DNA of 11,765 bases from an uncultured Archangium sp. (GCA_946479335.1 CAMLFP010000158.1:1-11765), one strand, 5' to 3'. Shown: positions 1 to 8,212, counted from the stretch's first letter. The notes: generated by a model from the letters alone, not told the origin. Numbers and translations: made by a program.

Positions 1-626
1 GTCTTGCACTGCCGAATCAGCGCCACCAGGTTCTTCCGCGCGCGCGTGCGGATGCGCTCCACGCGGCCGTCCTGCACCGCCGTCGGCTTCTGTCGCTCGC
101 GGTACAGGGCCGTCTCATTCGCCTCCGACGTGAAGAACGCCTGACTCCCGAGCGCGTTGAACGCCACGTAGTCGCCGGTGATGGTGCCCAGCTTCGACTC
201 CCACATGAGGATGCCGATGATGACCTCGGGCTCCACGCCGGTCTTCGCCTGCACCGCGCTCAGCACCGCGTCTTTCTCTTTGCGGAAGGCGACGCCCGCC
301 GCCACGCGCTCCGGTTGGAGAAAGCGCGCCATCAGGTCGATGTGCTCCTGCCGGTGCCGCTGCACCATCGAGGGCGCGACGATGGAGATGGTCTTCTCCG
401 CGTAGACCAATTGCGCGCGCGGGTCGTCGAGCAGCGCCTCGGCTTCGGCCTTCGTCAGCGCGCTCTCGCCCACGCCGCCGCCGTCGCGGGTCAGCTCCGC
501 AATCAGCGCCGCGCGCTCGGGTTTTCCAACGCCCAGCTTGTCGGCCATCGTCCACGCGGGGGTGCCCGCGTCGATGACGCCCGCATCAGGAGTCGCCGCC
601 AGCACCGCGAGAAGCAGAGAAGTCAT
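1..626 (-). CDS. Lytic murein transglycosylase, MltB-like (partial, 3' end outside window)
   Basis: Reading the minus strand from an ATG at 626 gives 208 codons running off the window edge without a stop. The N-terminus (MTSLLLAVLAATPDAG) is hydrophobic and looks like a short signal peptide, so the product is probably exported to the periplasm. Residues 129-165 match the core of the MltB/GH103 family: TGVEPEVIIGILMWESKLG, then GDY and an NALGSQAFF segment. Known MltB enzymes carry the catalytic Glu in the equivalent VET/WES position, here Glu143. The family cleaves peptidoglycan glycan strands to 1,6-anhydro-muropeptides. In-frame GTG codons at 635 and 644 could give a longer signal peptide with a more usual hydrophobic stretch, so the exact start is uncertain. 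It is transcribed divergently from the chemosensory operon, so no functional link is implied. Family assignment is fairly secure; membership of a specific subfamily (MltB, SltB) is not. Confidence 0.85.
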   Translation of the reverse strand, partial: MTSLLLAVLAATPDAGVIDAGTPAWTMADKLGVGKPERAALIAELTRDGGGVGESALTKAEAEALLDDPRAQLVYAEKTISIVAPSMVQRHRQEHIDLMARFLQPERVAAGVAFRKEKDAVLSAVQAKTGVEPEVIIGILMWESKLGTITGDYVAFNALGSQAFFTSEANETALYRERQKPTAVQDGRVERIRTRARKNLVALIRQCK

Positions 627-693
627 GACGGCCACCGTATGCACGCCGCGACAGCCCGCGCCAATTTGAAGCCCGCCGCGCGAGGAGTGTGCT
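627..693. promoter_or_regulatory. Divergent intergenic region
   Basis: These 67 bp separate the divergent transglycosylase gene and the chemosensory operon and must hold or overlap the promoters of both unless they start inside a neighbouring gene. A weak sigma-70-like pair can be drawn on the minus strand (TTGGCG, 17-bp spacer, CATACG at about 637-642), but it would leave almost no leader before the 626 start, so I do not call it. No clear sigma-54 box, operator palindrome or terminator is visible. Confidence 0.4.
682..687 (+). promoter_or_regulatory. Ribosome binding site for the first cheW gene
   Basis: GAGGAG lies 6 nt upstream of a TTG codon at 694. This good Shine-Dalgarno match supports the rare TTG start; no ATG or GTG lies closer in the same frame before the conserved CheW sequence begins. 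Confidence 0.7.
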
Positions 694-1125
694 TTGAATC
701 ACCGCGTGGCTGAGTCACACGGACATCTCGTCTTCGCGGTCGGCAGCAGCCTGTACGCGGTGCCGGCCGACACGGCGTCTGAAGTCGTCACCGTGCCGTC
801 GTTGACCCGCGTTCCCGGCGCGCCCGCGCACCTCCTCGGCGTCTTCGCGCACCGCGGTGAGGTGTTGCCGGTGGTCGACCTCACGCGGCTGGTGGGCACG
901 CCGATGGAGGGCGCCTTCCGCCGCGCGGTGTTGCTGCGCACGCCGAAGGGCGCGGTGGCGCTGACGGCGACCAAGGTGTTGGGCGTGGCGACGCTCGAAG
1001 GCAGCTTCGACCCGCTCGGCGAGAGCGGCGTGCAGCAGCACCTGCGGGGCCCGGCGCGCGCGCCGGCGGGGGAGGTGGCGGTCATCGACACCCAGACCTT
1101 CGTCGACTTCCTCGCCCAGGGCTGA
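694..1125 (+). CDS. cheW: CheW-like chemosensory coupling protein
   Basis: A 143-residue protein, near the usual CheW length, consisting of one CheW domain. Visible landmarks are the first beta strands (HLVFAVGSSLYAVPA, residues 11-25), the segment VPGAPAHLLGVFAHRG followed by EVLPVVDL (residues 40-63), which matches the family pattern of small-residue loop, G-[VI]-x-x-x-R-G and V[IV]DL, and a C-terminal strand with VIDTQTFVDFL. CheW proteins bridge the receptor tips and the CheA regulatory domain in the cytoplasm. The gene starts at TTG with a strong ribosome binding site and leads the operon; its stop overlaps the next gene's ATG by 1 bp (TGATG, 1123-1127), suggesting coupled translation. 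The full domain, followed by two receptors and CheA, makes the role of main coupling protein likely. Confidence 0.9.
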   Translation: MNHRVAESHGHLVFAVGSSLYAVPADTASEVVTVPSLTRVPGAPAHLLGVFAHRGEVLPVVDLTRLVGTPMEGAFRRAVLLRTPKGAVALTATKVLGVATLEGSFDPLGESGVQQHLRGPARAPAGEVAVIDTQTFVDFLAQG

Positions 1126-1463
1126 TGCTCCCCGAGACCCTCGAAGGCGTGGTGCTGTGTCACGCCGGCGTGCATCGCCTCGCGGTGCGCGCGCGGGAGG
1201 TGACCGACTTCGGGGCCTTCGACGCCGCCGCGCCGTACGCGGGCACGGGGTTCGACCCGAGCGCCGTCGCGCCGCAGACCGCGCGCGTGCTGCGACACCA
1301 CGGGCGCGCGCTGGCCGTCGACTCGGTGGAGGTGCACGCCGAGCCGCTCCAGGTGCTGCGGACCCCTGCGGTGTTGGAGCGCGTGTGGGGCGGCGCGCTG
1401 GCCGGCTTCGTGGAGATTGGGGGGCGCCTCTGGCCGCTCGTCTCGCTGGAGCGCGTGCAGTGA
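1125..1463 (+). CDS. Short divergent CheW-like protein
   Basis: A 112-residue protein, clearly shorter than a typical CheW (about 140-170). Residues 5-30 read like an opening CheW strand pair (LEGVVLCHAGVHRLAVRARE), and the C-terminal GGRLWPLVSLERVQ resembles the closing strand of a CheW domain. The central segment with the G-[VI]-x-x-x-R-G motif and the VDL core strand, obvious in the neighbouring protein, is not recognisable. It may be a reduced coupling protein, comparable in concept to FrzB beside FrzA in Myxococcus, but that comparison is by gene order and shape, not by aligned sequence. ATG at 1125 overlaps the previous stop, and its own TGA overlaps the GTG of the first receptor (GTGA, 1460-1463), so it sits firmly in the operon. 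Assignment to the CheW family is moderate; function is unknown. Confidence 0.7.
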   Translation: MLPETLEGVVLCHAGVHRLAVRAREVTDFGAFDAAAPYAGTGFDPSAVAPQTARVLRHHGRALAVDSVEVHAEPLQVLRTPAVLERVWGGALAGFVEIGGRLWPLVSLERVQ

Positions 1464-3199
1464 GCGCGGTGCTGCAGGGGCGCGCGAAGTGGCTCGCGGG
1501 GCTCACCATGCCCGCGCAGGTGGTGGGCGGGGTCATCGCCGCCGGGTACTGGCTCATCGACGTCGGCTTCCCGCCCGGTACGCGGTGGTCGTTCGCGCTC
1601 GCGGTGCTGCTGGCGGGCGCGGGCTCGTCGGAGCTCATCAACTTCTCGCTGCGGCGGCGGCTGCTGACGTTGCGCGCGCTGGGCGACGGCGCCGCGCGGC
1701 CGACGGTGGAGAACCTCGGCGCCGCGGCCCTCGAGGTGGTGCGCCAACCCGAGAGCACCTTCTGGAGCGCGTGGGCGGTGATGGTGGTCGGCGGCGGGCT
1801 GACGGGCCTGGCGTGGGCCGGGTTCCCCGGAGTGCCGTGGGGCAGCGCGCTGCGCGTGGGCGCCATCAGCTTCATCTCGGCGCCGCTGGTGGGCGCGCTG
1901 GCGATGCTGCTGACGATGGAGCGCGCGCGCGTCGTGCTGCGGGAGTGCGTCGACGCGGGCCTGCCCGCCAGCACGCTGCACACCCTGTTGCCGCACCAGC
2001 ACTTCTTCGCGCGCCGGCTGGTGGCGTACACGCTGGCGACGCTCTTCACGCCGCTGGTGCTGGCCTTCCTGCTCGGCTCCGCGCGCTACGCCGGGCTCCT
2101 CGAGGCGCTGCTGCACGGGCGCGACCAGACCTGGCCCGAGGGCACGTGGCCGTCGCTCGCGCTCCTCGGGCTGGTGCTGCTGCTGGTGGGCTTCTGCGCG
2201 ACGAAGGCGGGCGCGCTGGCCGGCGAGCCCCTGGTGGCGCTGGCCGCGGCCACCGAGCGCCTCGCGCGCGGCGAGTACGGCGCCACGACGCTCATCGCCG
2301 CGGAGTACGAGACGTGGGCCGCCGCCACCGCCCTCGGCACGATGGAGCGCCAGCTGGGCGAGCTGCTCGAACGGCTCGGCGCGGCCGCGGGCTCGGTCAC
2401 CGCCGCCGCCGCGTCGCTCTCGGGGCACGACGCGCCCGCCGAGAACTCGGAGCTGCAGCGCGCGCACCTCGGCACCACCAGCGCCACCACCGAAGAGCTG
2501 GCCCGCAGCGCGCGTGAAATCGCCGCCAACGCGCAGCGCGTGTCGGAGCTCGCCGCCGCCACGCTGACCGCCGCGCGCGCCGGGCGTGACAGCGCCGATG
2601 GCTTCCTCCGCGCCATGGGGCAGGTGCGCGAGGGCAACCAGGCCATCGCCGACTCCGTGGTGCGGTTGAACAAGCGCGTGCAGCAGGTCGGCCGCATCAT
2701 CGAGTTCATCGACGGCATCGCCGACAAGTCAGACCTCCTCGCGCTCAACGCGGAGCTGGAGGGCAACAAGGCCGGCGAGGTGGGGCGCGGCTTCTCGCTG
2801 GTGGCCGCGGAGATGCGCCGCCTCGCGGAGTCGGTGATGACGTCGACGAAGGAGATCGGCGGGCTCATCGAGGAGATCCGCGACGCGACCAACGCGGCGG
2901 TGATGGCGACCGAGGCCGGGGTGAAGGCCACCGACGCGGGGGCGGCGCTCGCGCAGCGCGTGGGCGAGGGCTTCGCGCGCATCGTCGATGACGCCAACCA
3001 GTCGTCGACCGCCACCCAGAGCATCAGCCTCGCCACCTCGCAGCAGCAGGTGGGGACGGATCAACTCGCGGCGGCGATGCGCGACATCCTGGAGAGCACC
3101 GAGGCGTCGGTCACCGCGGGGCGCGAGATGCGCGAGGCGCACGACCGCCTCGTGGGGCTCGCCGCTGACCTGCAGCGCGTGGGCGAGGTGAAGGCATGA
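1460..3199 (+). CDS. Methyl-accepting chemotaxis protein with six-helix membrane domain
   Basis: A 579-residue chemoreceptor. The N-terminal half has about six hydrophobic segments (near residues 14-34, 43-58, 104-122, 132-152, 188-206, 230-248) joined by short loops, with no sizeable periplasmic ligand-binding domain, so sensing probably occurs within or near the membrane. Residues about 249-300 look like a HAMP-type linker, and 335-579 form the cytoplasmic signalling hairpin. The SATTEELARSAR stretch (341-352) contains a likely methylation pair. The hairpin tip (419-450) reads IADKSDLLALN, AELEGNKAGE, VGRGFSLVAA, which is recognisable but non-canonical. No CheR-binding pentapeptide is present at the C-terminus (ends GEVKA). 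The start is taken as GTG 1460, which overlaps the previous stop as GTGA; the frame is open back to 1157, but that extension would lie inside the CheW-like gene and is Arg/Ala-rich, unlike real protein. It shares architecture with the next gene. Confidence 0.92.
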   Translation: MSAVLQGRAKWLAGLTMPAQVVGGVIAAGYWLIDVGFPPGTRWSFALAVLLAGAGSSELINFSLRRRLLTLRALGDGAARPTVENLGAAALEVVRQPESTFWSAWAVMVVGGGLTGLAWAGFPGVPWGSALRVGAISFISAPLVGALAMLLTMERARVVLRECVDAGLPASTLHTLLPHQHFFARRLVAYTLATLFTPLVLAFLLGSARYAGLLEALLHGRDQTWPEGTWPSLALLGLVLLLVGFCATKAGALAGEPLVALAAATERLARGEYGATTLIAAEYETWAAATALGTMERQLGELLERLGAAAGSVTAAAASLSGHDAPAENSELQRAHLGTTSATTEELARSAREIAANAQRVSELAAATLTAARAGRDSADGFLRAMGQVREGNQAIADSVVRLNKRVQQVGRIIEFIDGIADKSDLLALNAELEGNKAGEVGRGFSLVAAEMRRLAESVMTSTKEIGGLIEEIRDATNAAVMATEAGVKATDAGAALAQRVGEGFARIVDDANQSSTATQSISLATSQQQVGTDQLAAAMRDILESTEASVTAGREMREAHDRLVGLAADLQRVGEVKA

Positions 3200-4977
3200 A
3201 CCGCGTGTGGCTCCAGCGCCGGGGCGTGTGGTGGCTGCTGTTCCCCGTGTTCGCGGCGCACCTCGCGGGCGTGATGTGGCTCGTGCCGTGGGTGCTGCAC
3301 GCGTCGCGGCGCTGGGGGCGGTCAGACCTGCTGCCGCTCTTCTTCGTCATCGGCGCGCTGGCCAGCGAGGCGGTGCTGCTGTGGCGCGCGCGGCGCAGGG
3401 TGCCGGCCTTCGCCGAGGTCGCGCTCGGCGATGAGACCGAGAAGACGGTGCTGCGCGCGCTGGAGGAGCTGCACGACCTGCCGCGGCTCACGGTGCGCCA
3501 CAACCTCGAGGCGTGGTTCGCGCTCTCGCTCTTCGTCAGCGGCGCGCTGCTGCGCTGGGGCAACGAGACGTGGGCCGTCGTGCCGTACCTCGCGTTCATG
3601 AGCCTGCTGCCGGCGCTCCTGTCTGGCGGCTTCACGGCGGTGCTGGTCTCGGAGCGCTGCTTCAGCGCCCGCAACGCGCTCGCGAAGGGGCTGCCGCCGC
3701 ACCGGGTGGTGTCGGTGCCGAAGCCGCGCGCCACGCCGGTGCGCGCGCTGGTGATGACCTTCACTTTGGCGCTGGTGCTGGTGCCGGTGGTGGCGGGCCT
3801 CGACGTGGTGCGCACCTCGCTCCTCGACGCGCCGGCGCGGCTGCGCGCGGTGCCGGAGGTGCAGCGCGAGGAGCTGGCGCAGGCGCTGCGCGACGAGCTG
3901 CAGCTCACGCTCGCGGAGCTCTTCGCCCTCTCGCTGGTCTTCGCCGGGCTGGTGGCGGCGTCGGCGGGGCGCTCCATCGCGCGGCCCTTGAGTCAGCTGG
4001 TCGACGAGGCGAACCGGCTCACGCGCGGAGAGCTCCTGCAGCCGCGGGTCATCGCTGCCGACAGCGAGGTGTGGCGCGTCACCAGCACCTTCGCCGCGCT
4101 GCAGGAGCGCCTCACCGGCCTCGTCGCCCGCGTCTCGCGCGCCGGCAGCGACGTGTCGGGCGCCACCAGCCTGCTCGCGCGCACCTCGCGGCGCTCCGAG
4201 ACCACCGCCGCCGAGCAGGCCGCCGCGTTGAACGAGACCTCGGCCACCACCGAGGAGCTCGCGCGCAGCGCCCGGCAGATCGCCGCCAGCGCCGCGTCGG
4301 TGCTCGAGCTCGCCCTGCGCACGCAAGACGCCGCGCGCCAGGGCACGCAAGACGCCGCCGCCTTCCTCGCCGCCGTCGAGCGCATGACGCAAGACAACGT
4401 CAGCATCGAGAGCGCGGTGCGGCGCCTCCAGCAGCGCGTGCAGCAGATCGGCCGCATCGTGGAGCTCATCAACACCGTCGCCGACCGCAGCGACCTGCTG
4501 GCGCTGTCTGCTGAACTGGAAGGCACGCGCGCCGGCGACGTGGGCCGCGGCTTCTCGCTGGTGGGCGCCGAGATGCGGCGGCTCGCGGAGAACGTCCTCG
4601 AGTCGACCGCCGAGGTCGAAGGGCTCATCGCGGAAATCCGCGACGCCACCGTGCGCACCGCCGAGGCCACGCAGCGCGGCAGCGCGCTCACCGAGACCAG
4701 CGCCACGCTCGCCTCCGAGGTCACCGGCGCGCTGGAGCGCGTGGCGAAGCTCGCGGCGCAGACCGCCGACCAGGTGCGCGGCATCACGCTCGCCACGCAG
4801 CAACAGAAGAGCGGCACCGACCAGCTCGCCGAGGCGATGGGCGACGTCCTCTCCGGCACGCAGCAGGAGCTGGCCGTCACCCAGCACCTCGCCGAGGTGA
4901 ACCAGTCGCTGGTGACGCTGGCGGGCTCGCTGCAGACCGTCGTCGCGCGCTTCTCCGCCGCGCAGGGAGAGACCTGA
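3196..4977 (+). CDS. Methyl-accepting chemotaxis protein with six-helix membrane domain, second copy
   Basis: A 593-residue chemoreceptor with the same plan as its upstream neighbour: about six transmembrane helices (near residues 10-32, 45-63, 105-121, 126-146, 184-203, 237-257), a HAMP-type segment starting SIARPLSQLVDEANRLTRGE (260-279), and a signalling hairpin to the C-terminus. The methylation-helix region is closer to canonical receptors than in the first copy (AAEQAAALNETSATTEELAR, 338-357, similar to the EQAASLEETAASMEQL type). The tip reads VADRSDLLALS, AELEGTRAGD, VGRGFSLVGA (428-458). Loop 64-104 and loop 147-183 are the largest soluble stretches and are probably cytoplasmic. No C-terminal CheR-tethering pentapeptide is present. 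ATG 3196 overlaps the previous stop (ATGA). The two receptors likely arose by an old duplication: hairpins are clearly alike, membrane parts hardly so. They could form mixed trimers; ligand unknown. Confidence 0.92.
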   Translation: MNRVWLQRRGVWWLLFPVFAAHLAGVMWLVPWVLHASRRWGRSDLLPLFFVIGALASEAVLLWRARRRVPAFAEVALGDETEKTVLRALEELHDLPRLTVRHNLEAWFALSLFVSGALLRWGNETWAVVPYLAFMSLLPALLSGGFTAVLVSERCFSARNALAKGLPPHRVVSVPKPRATPVRALVMTFTLALVLVPVVAGLDVVRTSLLDAPARLRAVPEVQREELAQALRDELQLTLAELFALSLVFAGLVAASAGRSIARPLSQLVDEANRLTRGELLQPRVIAADSEVWRVTSTFAALQERLTGLVARVSRAGSDVSGATSLLARTSRRSETTAAEQAAALNETSATTEELARSARQIAASAASVLELALRTQDAARQGTQDAAAFLAAVERMTQDNVSIESAVRRLQQRVQQIGRIVELINTVADRSDLLALSAELEGTRAGDVGRGFSLVGAEMRRLAENVLESTAEVEGLIAEIRDATVRTAEATQRGSALTETSATLASEVTGALERVAKLAAQTADQVRGITLATQQQKSGTDQLAEAMGDVLSGTQQELAVTQHLAEVNQSLVTLAGSLQTVVARFSAAQGET

Positions 4978-4979
4978 CC

Positions 4980-7124
4980 GTGGCCAGCAGCCGAGAAAAG
5001 CTCCTCGCGCAGTTCCGCGGGCTGGTCGGCGAGCGCCTCGCGCGCGTCACCCACGCGTTGATGTCGCTCGAGGAGAGCGCCAACCCCGAAGCCGGCCGGG
5101 AGGCGCTGCGCGAGCTGCACGGGCTCAAGGGCGAAGCGCGGATGATGGGCTTCGCCGACATCAACGCGCTGGTGCACGACATGGAGGAGGTCGTGCGCCT
5201 CGCCGAAGGGCGCGGCTATGCGCTGCAGGCCGCGTCGGTCGACGCGCTGCTGGTGGTGTGCGACGCGGTGCAGGTGCTCTCGGGCGCCGTCGCGGGTGAC
5301 GCGCCCGACGTGCCGCGGCTGTTGGAGTGGCTCAAGCAGACGCGCGCCGCGGAGACCACCCAGCCCGTCGCCGAGGCGCCCGCGCCGCCGCCGTCTGCGC
5401 CCGCGCCGCAACCCGCGAAGGAGCCCGCGAAGGAGCGCGTCGCCGACACCTCCATTCGCATCACCCAGCAGAGCCTTGAGGTGTTGACGGGCGCGGTGAC
5501 CTCGCTCGCGCAGCGCGCGCGGCAGAACGAGTCGCTCGCGGCGCGCCGCCGTCAGCTGCAGCGGGAGCTGGTGGCGCTGCACCGTGAAGCCGAAGACCTC
5601 GGCCCCGCCGCCCAGGCCTTCGCCGCGCGCCTCGGCCGCACCAAGGAGCTCGCGTCCGAGCTCCACCGCCGCGCGGGCCTGGTGCACATCGAGGAGCTCA
5701 AGGAGCTCTCGGTGTTGACCGACGAGATTACGGCGCTGCGCATGGTGCCGCTCTCGGTGCTGTTCGAGCCGTACCCGCGCATGGTGCGCGAGCTGTCGAA
5801 GGAACTCGGCAAGGAGGTCGACCTCGTCATCGAGGGCGAAGACGAGCGCGTCGACCGTTCGGTGTTGGACGCGCTCAAGGACCCGCTGCTGCACCTGGTG
5901 CGCAACGCCATCGACCACGGCCTCGAAGACAAGGACACGCGGCTCGCGGCGCGCAAGGCCCCGCGCGGGGTGTTGTTGTTGTCGGCGCGACGTGAAGGCG
6001 AGCGCGTCGTGTTGCGCGTGCGCGAAGACGGGCGCGGCCTGAGCCCCGCGGAGCTGCGGCAGGTGGCGGTGCGGCGCGGGCTCCTCGATGAAGCGCTCGC
6101 GGCCCGGCTCACCGACGCGCAGGCCGTCGACCTCATCTTTCAGCCCGGCTTCTCGTCGCGCGACACCGTCACCGACGTCTCGGGGCGCGGCGTGGGGCTC
6201 GACGCGGTGCGCACGCGGCTCGTGTCCGTCGGCGGCGATGTCTTCGTCGAGTCGGCCCCCGGGGAGGGCAGCACCTTCGAGCTGCGCGTGCCCATCAGCC
6301 TCACCGTGGCGCCGGTGCTCTTCATCAAGGCCGGTGACGAGACGCTGTGCCTCTCTGCCGCCAACGTGTTGCGCGCGCTGACGGTCGAGCCGGAGCTGGT
6401 GACGGAGGTCGCTGGCCGCCCCGCGCTGCGCGTCGACGGTGACGTGCTGCCGTTCTCCAGCGTGGCCTCGCTGCTCTTCGCGGCGCCCGAGCGCCCGCCG
6501 GTGCGCGACGAGCTGGTGCTGGTGCTGCGCGGCCGTGGCCAGCTGGCGGCCGTGGCGGTCGACCGCGTGCTGGAGGAGCGCGTGCAGGCCGTGCTGCCGT
6601 TGAAGGGCCTGCTCTCGCGCTACACGTACCTCTCCGGCGCGACGCCCATGGCCAGCGGCGAGCTCGCGTTGGTGTTGTCGGCGCCGCACCTGGTGGCCAC
6701 CGCGCACGGTCGGGAGCTCAAGCTCCACGCCGCGCCCCGCGCCGCGCACCAGGACCAGCGCCGCCGCGTGCTGGTGGTCGACGACTCGCCGCTCACCCGG
6801 GAGCTGCTGGTCTCGCTGCTGGAGGCCGTGGGCTACGTCATCGTGCAGGCTACCGACGGCGCGCGCGCGCTGGAGGTGCTGGGCCGCGAGCGCGTCGACT
6901 GCGTGGTGACCGACCTCGAGATGCCCAACGTCGACGGGCTGGAGCTCACGCGGCGCTTGAAGAGCAATCCGTCGTTCGCGCGCCTCCCGGTGGTCATCGT
7001 CACCACGCGCGGCAGCGAGCAAGACCGCCGCCGCGGCATGGAGGCCGGCGCCGATGGCTATGTCACCAAGGGCGACCTCGTGCGGCAGGACCTGGTCGAC
7101 GTGGTCGGCCGTTTGATGTCATGA
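4980..7124 (+). CDS. cheA: Hybrid chemotaxis histidine kinase CheA with C-terminal receiver (CheA-CheY fusion)
   Basis: A 714-residue cytoplasmic kinase. Domains in order: Hpt (about 5-120) with phospho-acceptor His47 in [13 protein letters not shown]; a Pro/Ala/Glu-rich linker (125-155) in place of a folded P2 domain; an unusually long helical dimerisation segment (about 159-253); the ATPase domain (255-438) with N box [12 protein letters not shown] (Asn309), G1 EDGRGLSP (Asp350), the FQPGFSSRD segment and G2 [10 protein letters not shown] (401-410); a CheW-like regulatory domain (440-575); and a receiver (596-714) with acidic pair Asp601/Asp602, phospho-acceptor Asp645 (VTDLEMPN), Thr675 and Lys697. 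The layout matches FrzE-type kinases. It should autophosphorylate under receptor control and pass phosphate to CheB and perhaps its own receiver. The GTG start at 4980 is 2 nt after the receptor stop, with GGAG at 4966-4969 about 10 nt upstream. All key residues are intact. Confidence 0.95.
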   Translation: MASSREKLLAQFRGLVGERLARVTHALMSLEESANPEAGREALRELHGLKGEARMMGFADINALVHDMEEVVRLAEGRGYALQAASVDALLVVCDAVQVLSGAVAGDAPDVPRLLEWLKQTRAAETTQPVAEAPAPPPSAPAPQPAKEPAKERVADTSIRITQQSLEVLTGAVTSLAQRARQNESLAARRRQLQRELVALHREAEDLGPAAQAFAARLGRTKELASELHRRAGLVHIEELKELSVLTDEITALRMVPLSVLFEPYPRMVRELSKELGKEVDLVIEGEDERVDRSVLDALKDPLLHLVRNAIDHGLEDKDTRLAARKAPRGVLLLSARREGERVVLRVREDGRGLSPAELRQVAVRRGLLDEALAARLTDAQAVDLIFQPGFSSRDTVTDVSGRGVGLDAVRTRLVSVGGDVFVESAPGEGSTFELRVPISLTVAPVLFIKAGDETLCLSAANVLRALTVEPELVTEVAGRPALRVDGDVLPFSSVASLLFAAPERPPVRDELVLVLRGRGQLAAVAVDRVLEERVQAVLPLKGLLSRYTYLSGATPMASGELALVLSAPHLVATAHGRELKLHAAPRAAHQDQRRRVLVVDDSPLTRELLVSLLEAVGYVIVQATDGARALEVLGRERVDCVVTDLEMPNVDGLELTRRLKSNPSFARLPVVIVTTRGSEQDRRRGMEAGADGYVTKGDLVRQDLVDVVGRLMS

Positions 7125-7128
7125 GGAG
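7124..7128 (+). promoter_or_regulatory. Ribosome binding site for cheB
   Basis: AGGAG immediately follows the cheA stop and lies 4 nt before ATG 7133 and 10 nt before ATG 7139. It favours one of these over ATG 7121, which has the operon-typical ATGA overlap but no Shine-Dalgarno match upstream. Confidence 0.55.
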
Positions 7129-7132
7129 CGCG

Positions 7133-8212
7133 ATGACCATGGCTGGCAAAATCGGGGTGCTGGTCGTCGACGACAGCCCGCTCATTCGGCAGCTGATCGT
7201 CGACGCGCTCCAGCGCGACCCTGACATCGAGGTGCTCGGCACCGCCTCCAACGGCGAAGAGGGCGTCGCCATGACCGCCAGCCTCAAGCCGCAGGTCATC
7301 ACGATGGACGTCGACATGCCGGTGATGGACGGGCTCTCCGCCGCCGAGAAGATCATGGCCGAGTACCCCACGCCGATCCTGGTGCTCACCGCCGACCCGC
7401 GAAACCAGGCGCCGGAGCTGACCCACCGCGCCCTCGCCGTCGGCGCGCTCGCGCTGCGCGTGAAGCCCGCGGAGCACGAGATGGCCTCCATCGCCCGCGA
7501 GGTGAAGCTGCTCGCCAGCGTGCGCGTGATTCGGCACCTCAAGGGCGCTCGCCGCGCGCCCACCGCCACCAGCGTCACCTCGTCGTCGCTGACGCCGCTC
7601 CCCACGCCCGCGTCGCAGCCCGCGCCCCTCGCGTTCGGCAACGTCGGGCTGGTGTGCATCGCCAGCAGCACCGGCGGGCCGCAGGTGCTGCAGAAGCTCC
7701 TCGCCGACCTGCCCGCCGACTTTCCCGCGCCCCTCGCCGTGGTGCAGCACATCAACGCCGCGTTCTCCGACTCGCTGGTGAGCTGGCTCGCGGGCACCTC
7801 GAAGCTGAAGGTGAAGCTGGCGAAAGACGGAGACCTGCTCACGCCGGGCACCGTCCTCATCGCGCCGGCTGACGCGCACCTCACGGTCGCGGCGCGCGGT
7901 CGCGTGGCGGTGACGGCGGGCCCTCCGCGCGAAGGGCACCTCCCGTCGGGCTCCGCGCTGCTGGAGTCGGCCGCGAAGGTGTACGGCAAGCGCACCGTGG
8001 GCGTCATCCTCACCGGCATGGGCACCGACGGCGTCGACGGGCTCGCGGCCATCCGCGCCGCCGGAGGCCGCACGCTCGCGCAGAGCCAGGACTCGGCCGT
8101 GGTGTTCGGCATGCCGGGCGCGGCCATCGCGAAGGGCGTGGTCGACCTGGTGGTGCACGGCGACGACGTGGCGGGCGTGCTGGTGAAGCTGGCGCGCGGC
8201 GACGCGAAGTGA
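7133..8212 (+). CDS. cheB: Chemotaxis response regulator protein-glutamate methylesterase CheB
   Basis: A 359-residue two-domain CheB of normal length. The receiver (about 6-125) has Asp13/Asp14, phospho-acceptor Asp59 ([11 protein letters not shown]), Thr86 and Lys111. A Ser/Thr/Pro-rich linker (about 140-168) joins it to the methylesterase domain (170-357), whose catalytic triad is complete by comparison with E. coli CheB: Ser179 in ASSTGGP, His206 in VVQHINAAF, Asp299 in LTGMGTDG. It removes methyl groups from receptor glutamates (and can deamidate glutamines), lowering kinase activity when phosphorylated by CheA. Three in-frame ATGs lie at 7121, 7133 and 7139. I chose 7133 because of the AGGAG at 7124-7128; the first would overlap cheA by 4 bp and add MRSA. 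Its stop overlaps the cheR GTG (GTGA, 8209-8212). Confidence 0.94.
   Translation: MTMAGKIGVLVVDDSPLIRQLIVDALQRDPDIEVLGTASNGEEGVAMTASLKPQVITMDVDMPVMDGLSAAEKIMAEYPTPILVLTADPRNQAPELTHRALAVGALALRVKPAEHEMASIAREVKLLASVRVIRHLKGARRAPTATSVTSSSLTPLPTPASQPAPLAFGNVGLVCIASSTGGPQVLQKLLADLPADFPAPLAVVQHINAAFSDSLVSWLAGTSKLKVKLAKDGDLLTPGTVLIAPADAHLTVAARGRVAVTAGPPREGHLPSGSALLESAAKVYGKRTVGVILTGMGTDGVDGLAAIRAAGGRTLAQSQDSAVVFGMPGAAIAKGVVDLVVHGDDVAGVLVKLARGDAK

Noticed and set aside
115..555. Minus-strand 146-codon frame and plus-strand frames at 178-405 and 315-713
   Set aside because: All are low-complexity shadow frames of the transglycosylase gene, whose own frame shows a signal peptide and a MltB catalytic motif.
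1157..1459. Possible N-terminal extension of the first receptor back to ATG 1157
   Set aside because: The extension overlaps the CheW-like gene in another frame and is Arg/Ala/Gly-rich. GTG 1460 fits the operon's 4-bp overlap pattern and the first membrane helix.
4321..4395. Repeated ACGCAAGAC strings (at 4321, 4345 and 4387) inside the second receptor
   Set aside because: They encode Thr-Gln-Asp at spacings of 24 and 42 bp within a continuous coiled coil. Likely chance or codon reuse rather than a regulatory iteron or CRISPR-like array.
5397..5440. Short tandem repeat encoding PAKEPAKE in the cheA linker
   Set aside because: A two-copy repeat typical of flexible Pro/Ala/Lys/Glu linkers between Hpt and dimerisation domains; nothing suggests a separate element.
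3993..7022. Very long minus-strand open frame (1009 codons) opposite the second receptor and cheA
   Set aside because: Translation is dominated by Arg, His, Ala and Gln repeats without domains. It mirrors the GC-rich codon pattern of well-identified plus-strand genes and is a shadow frame.
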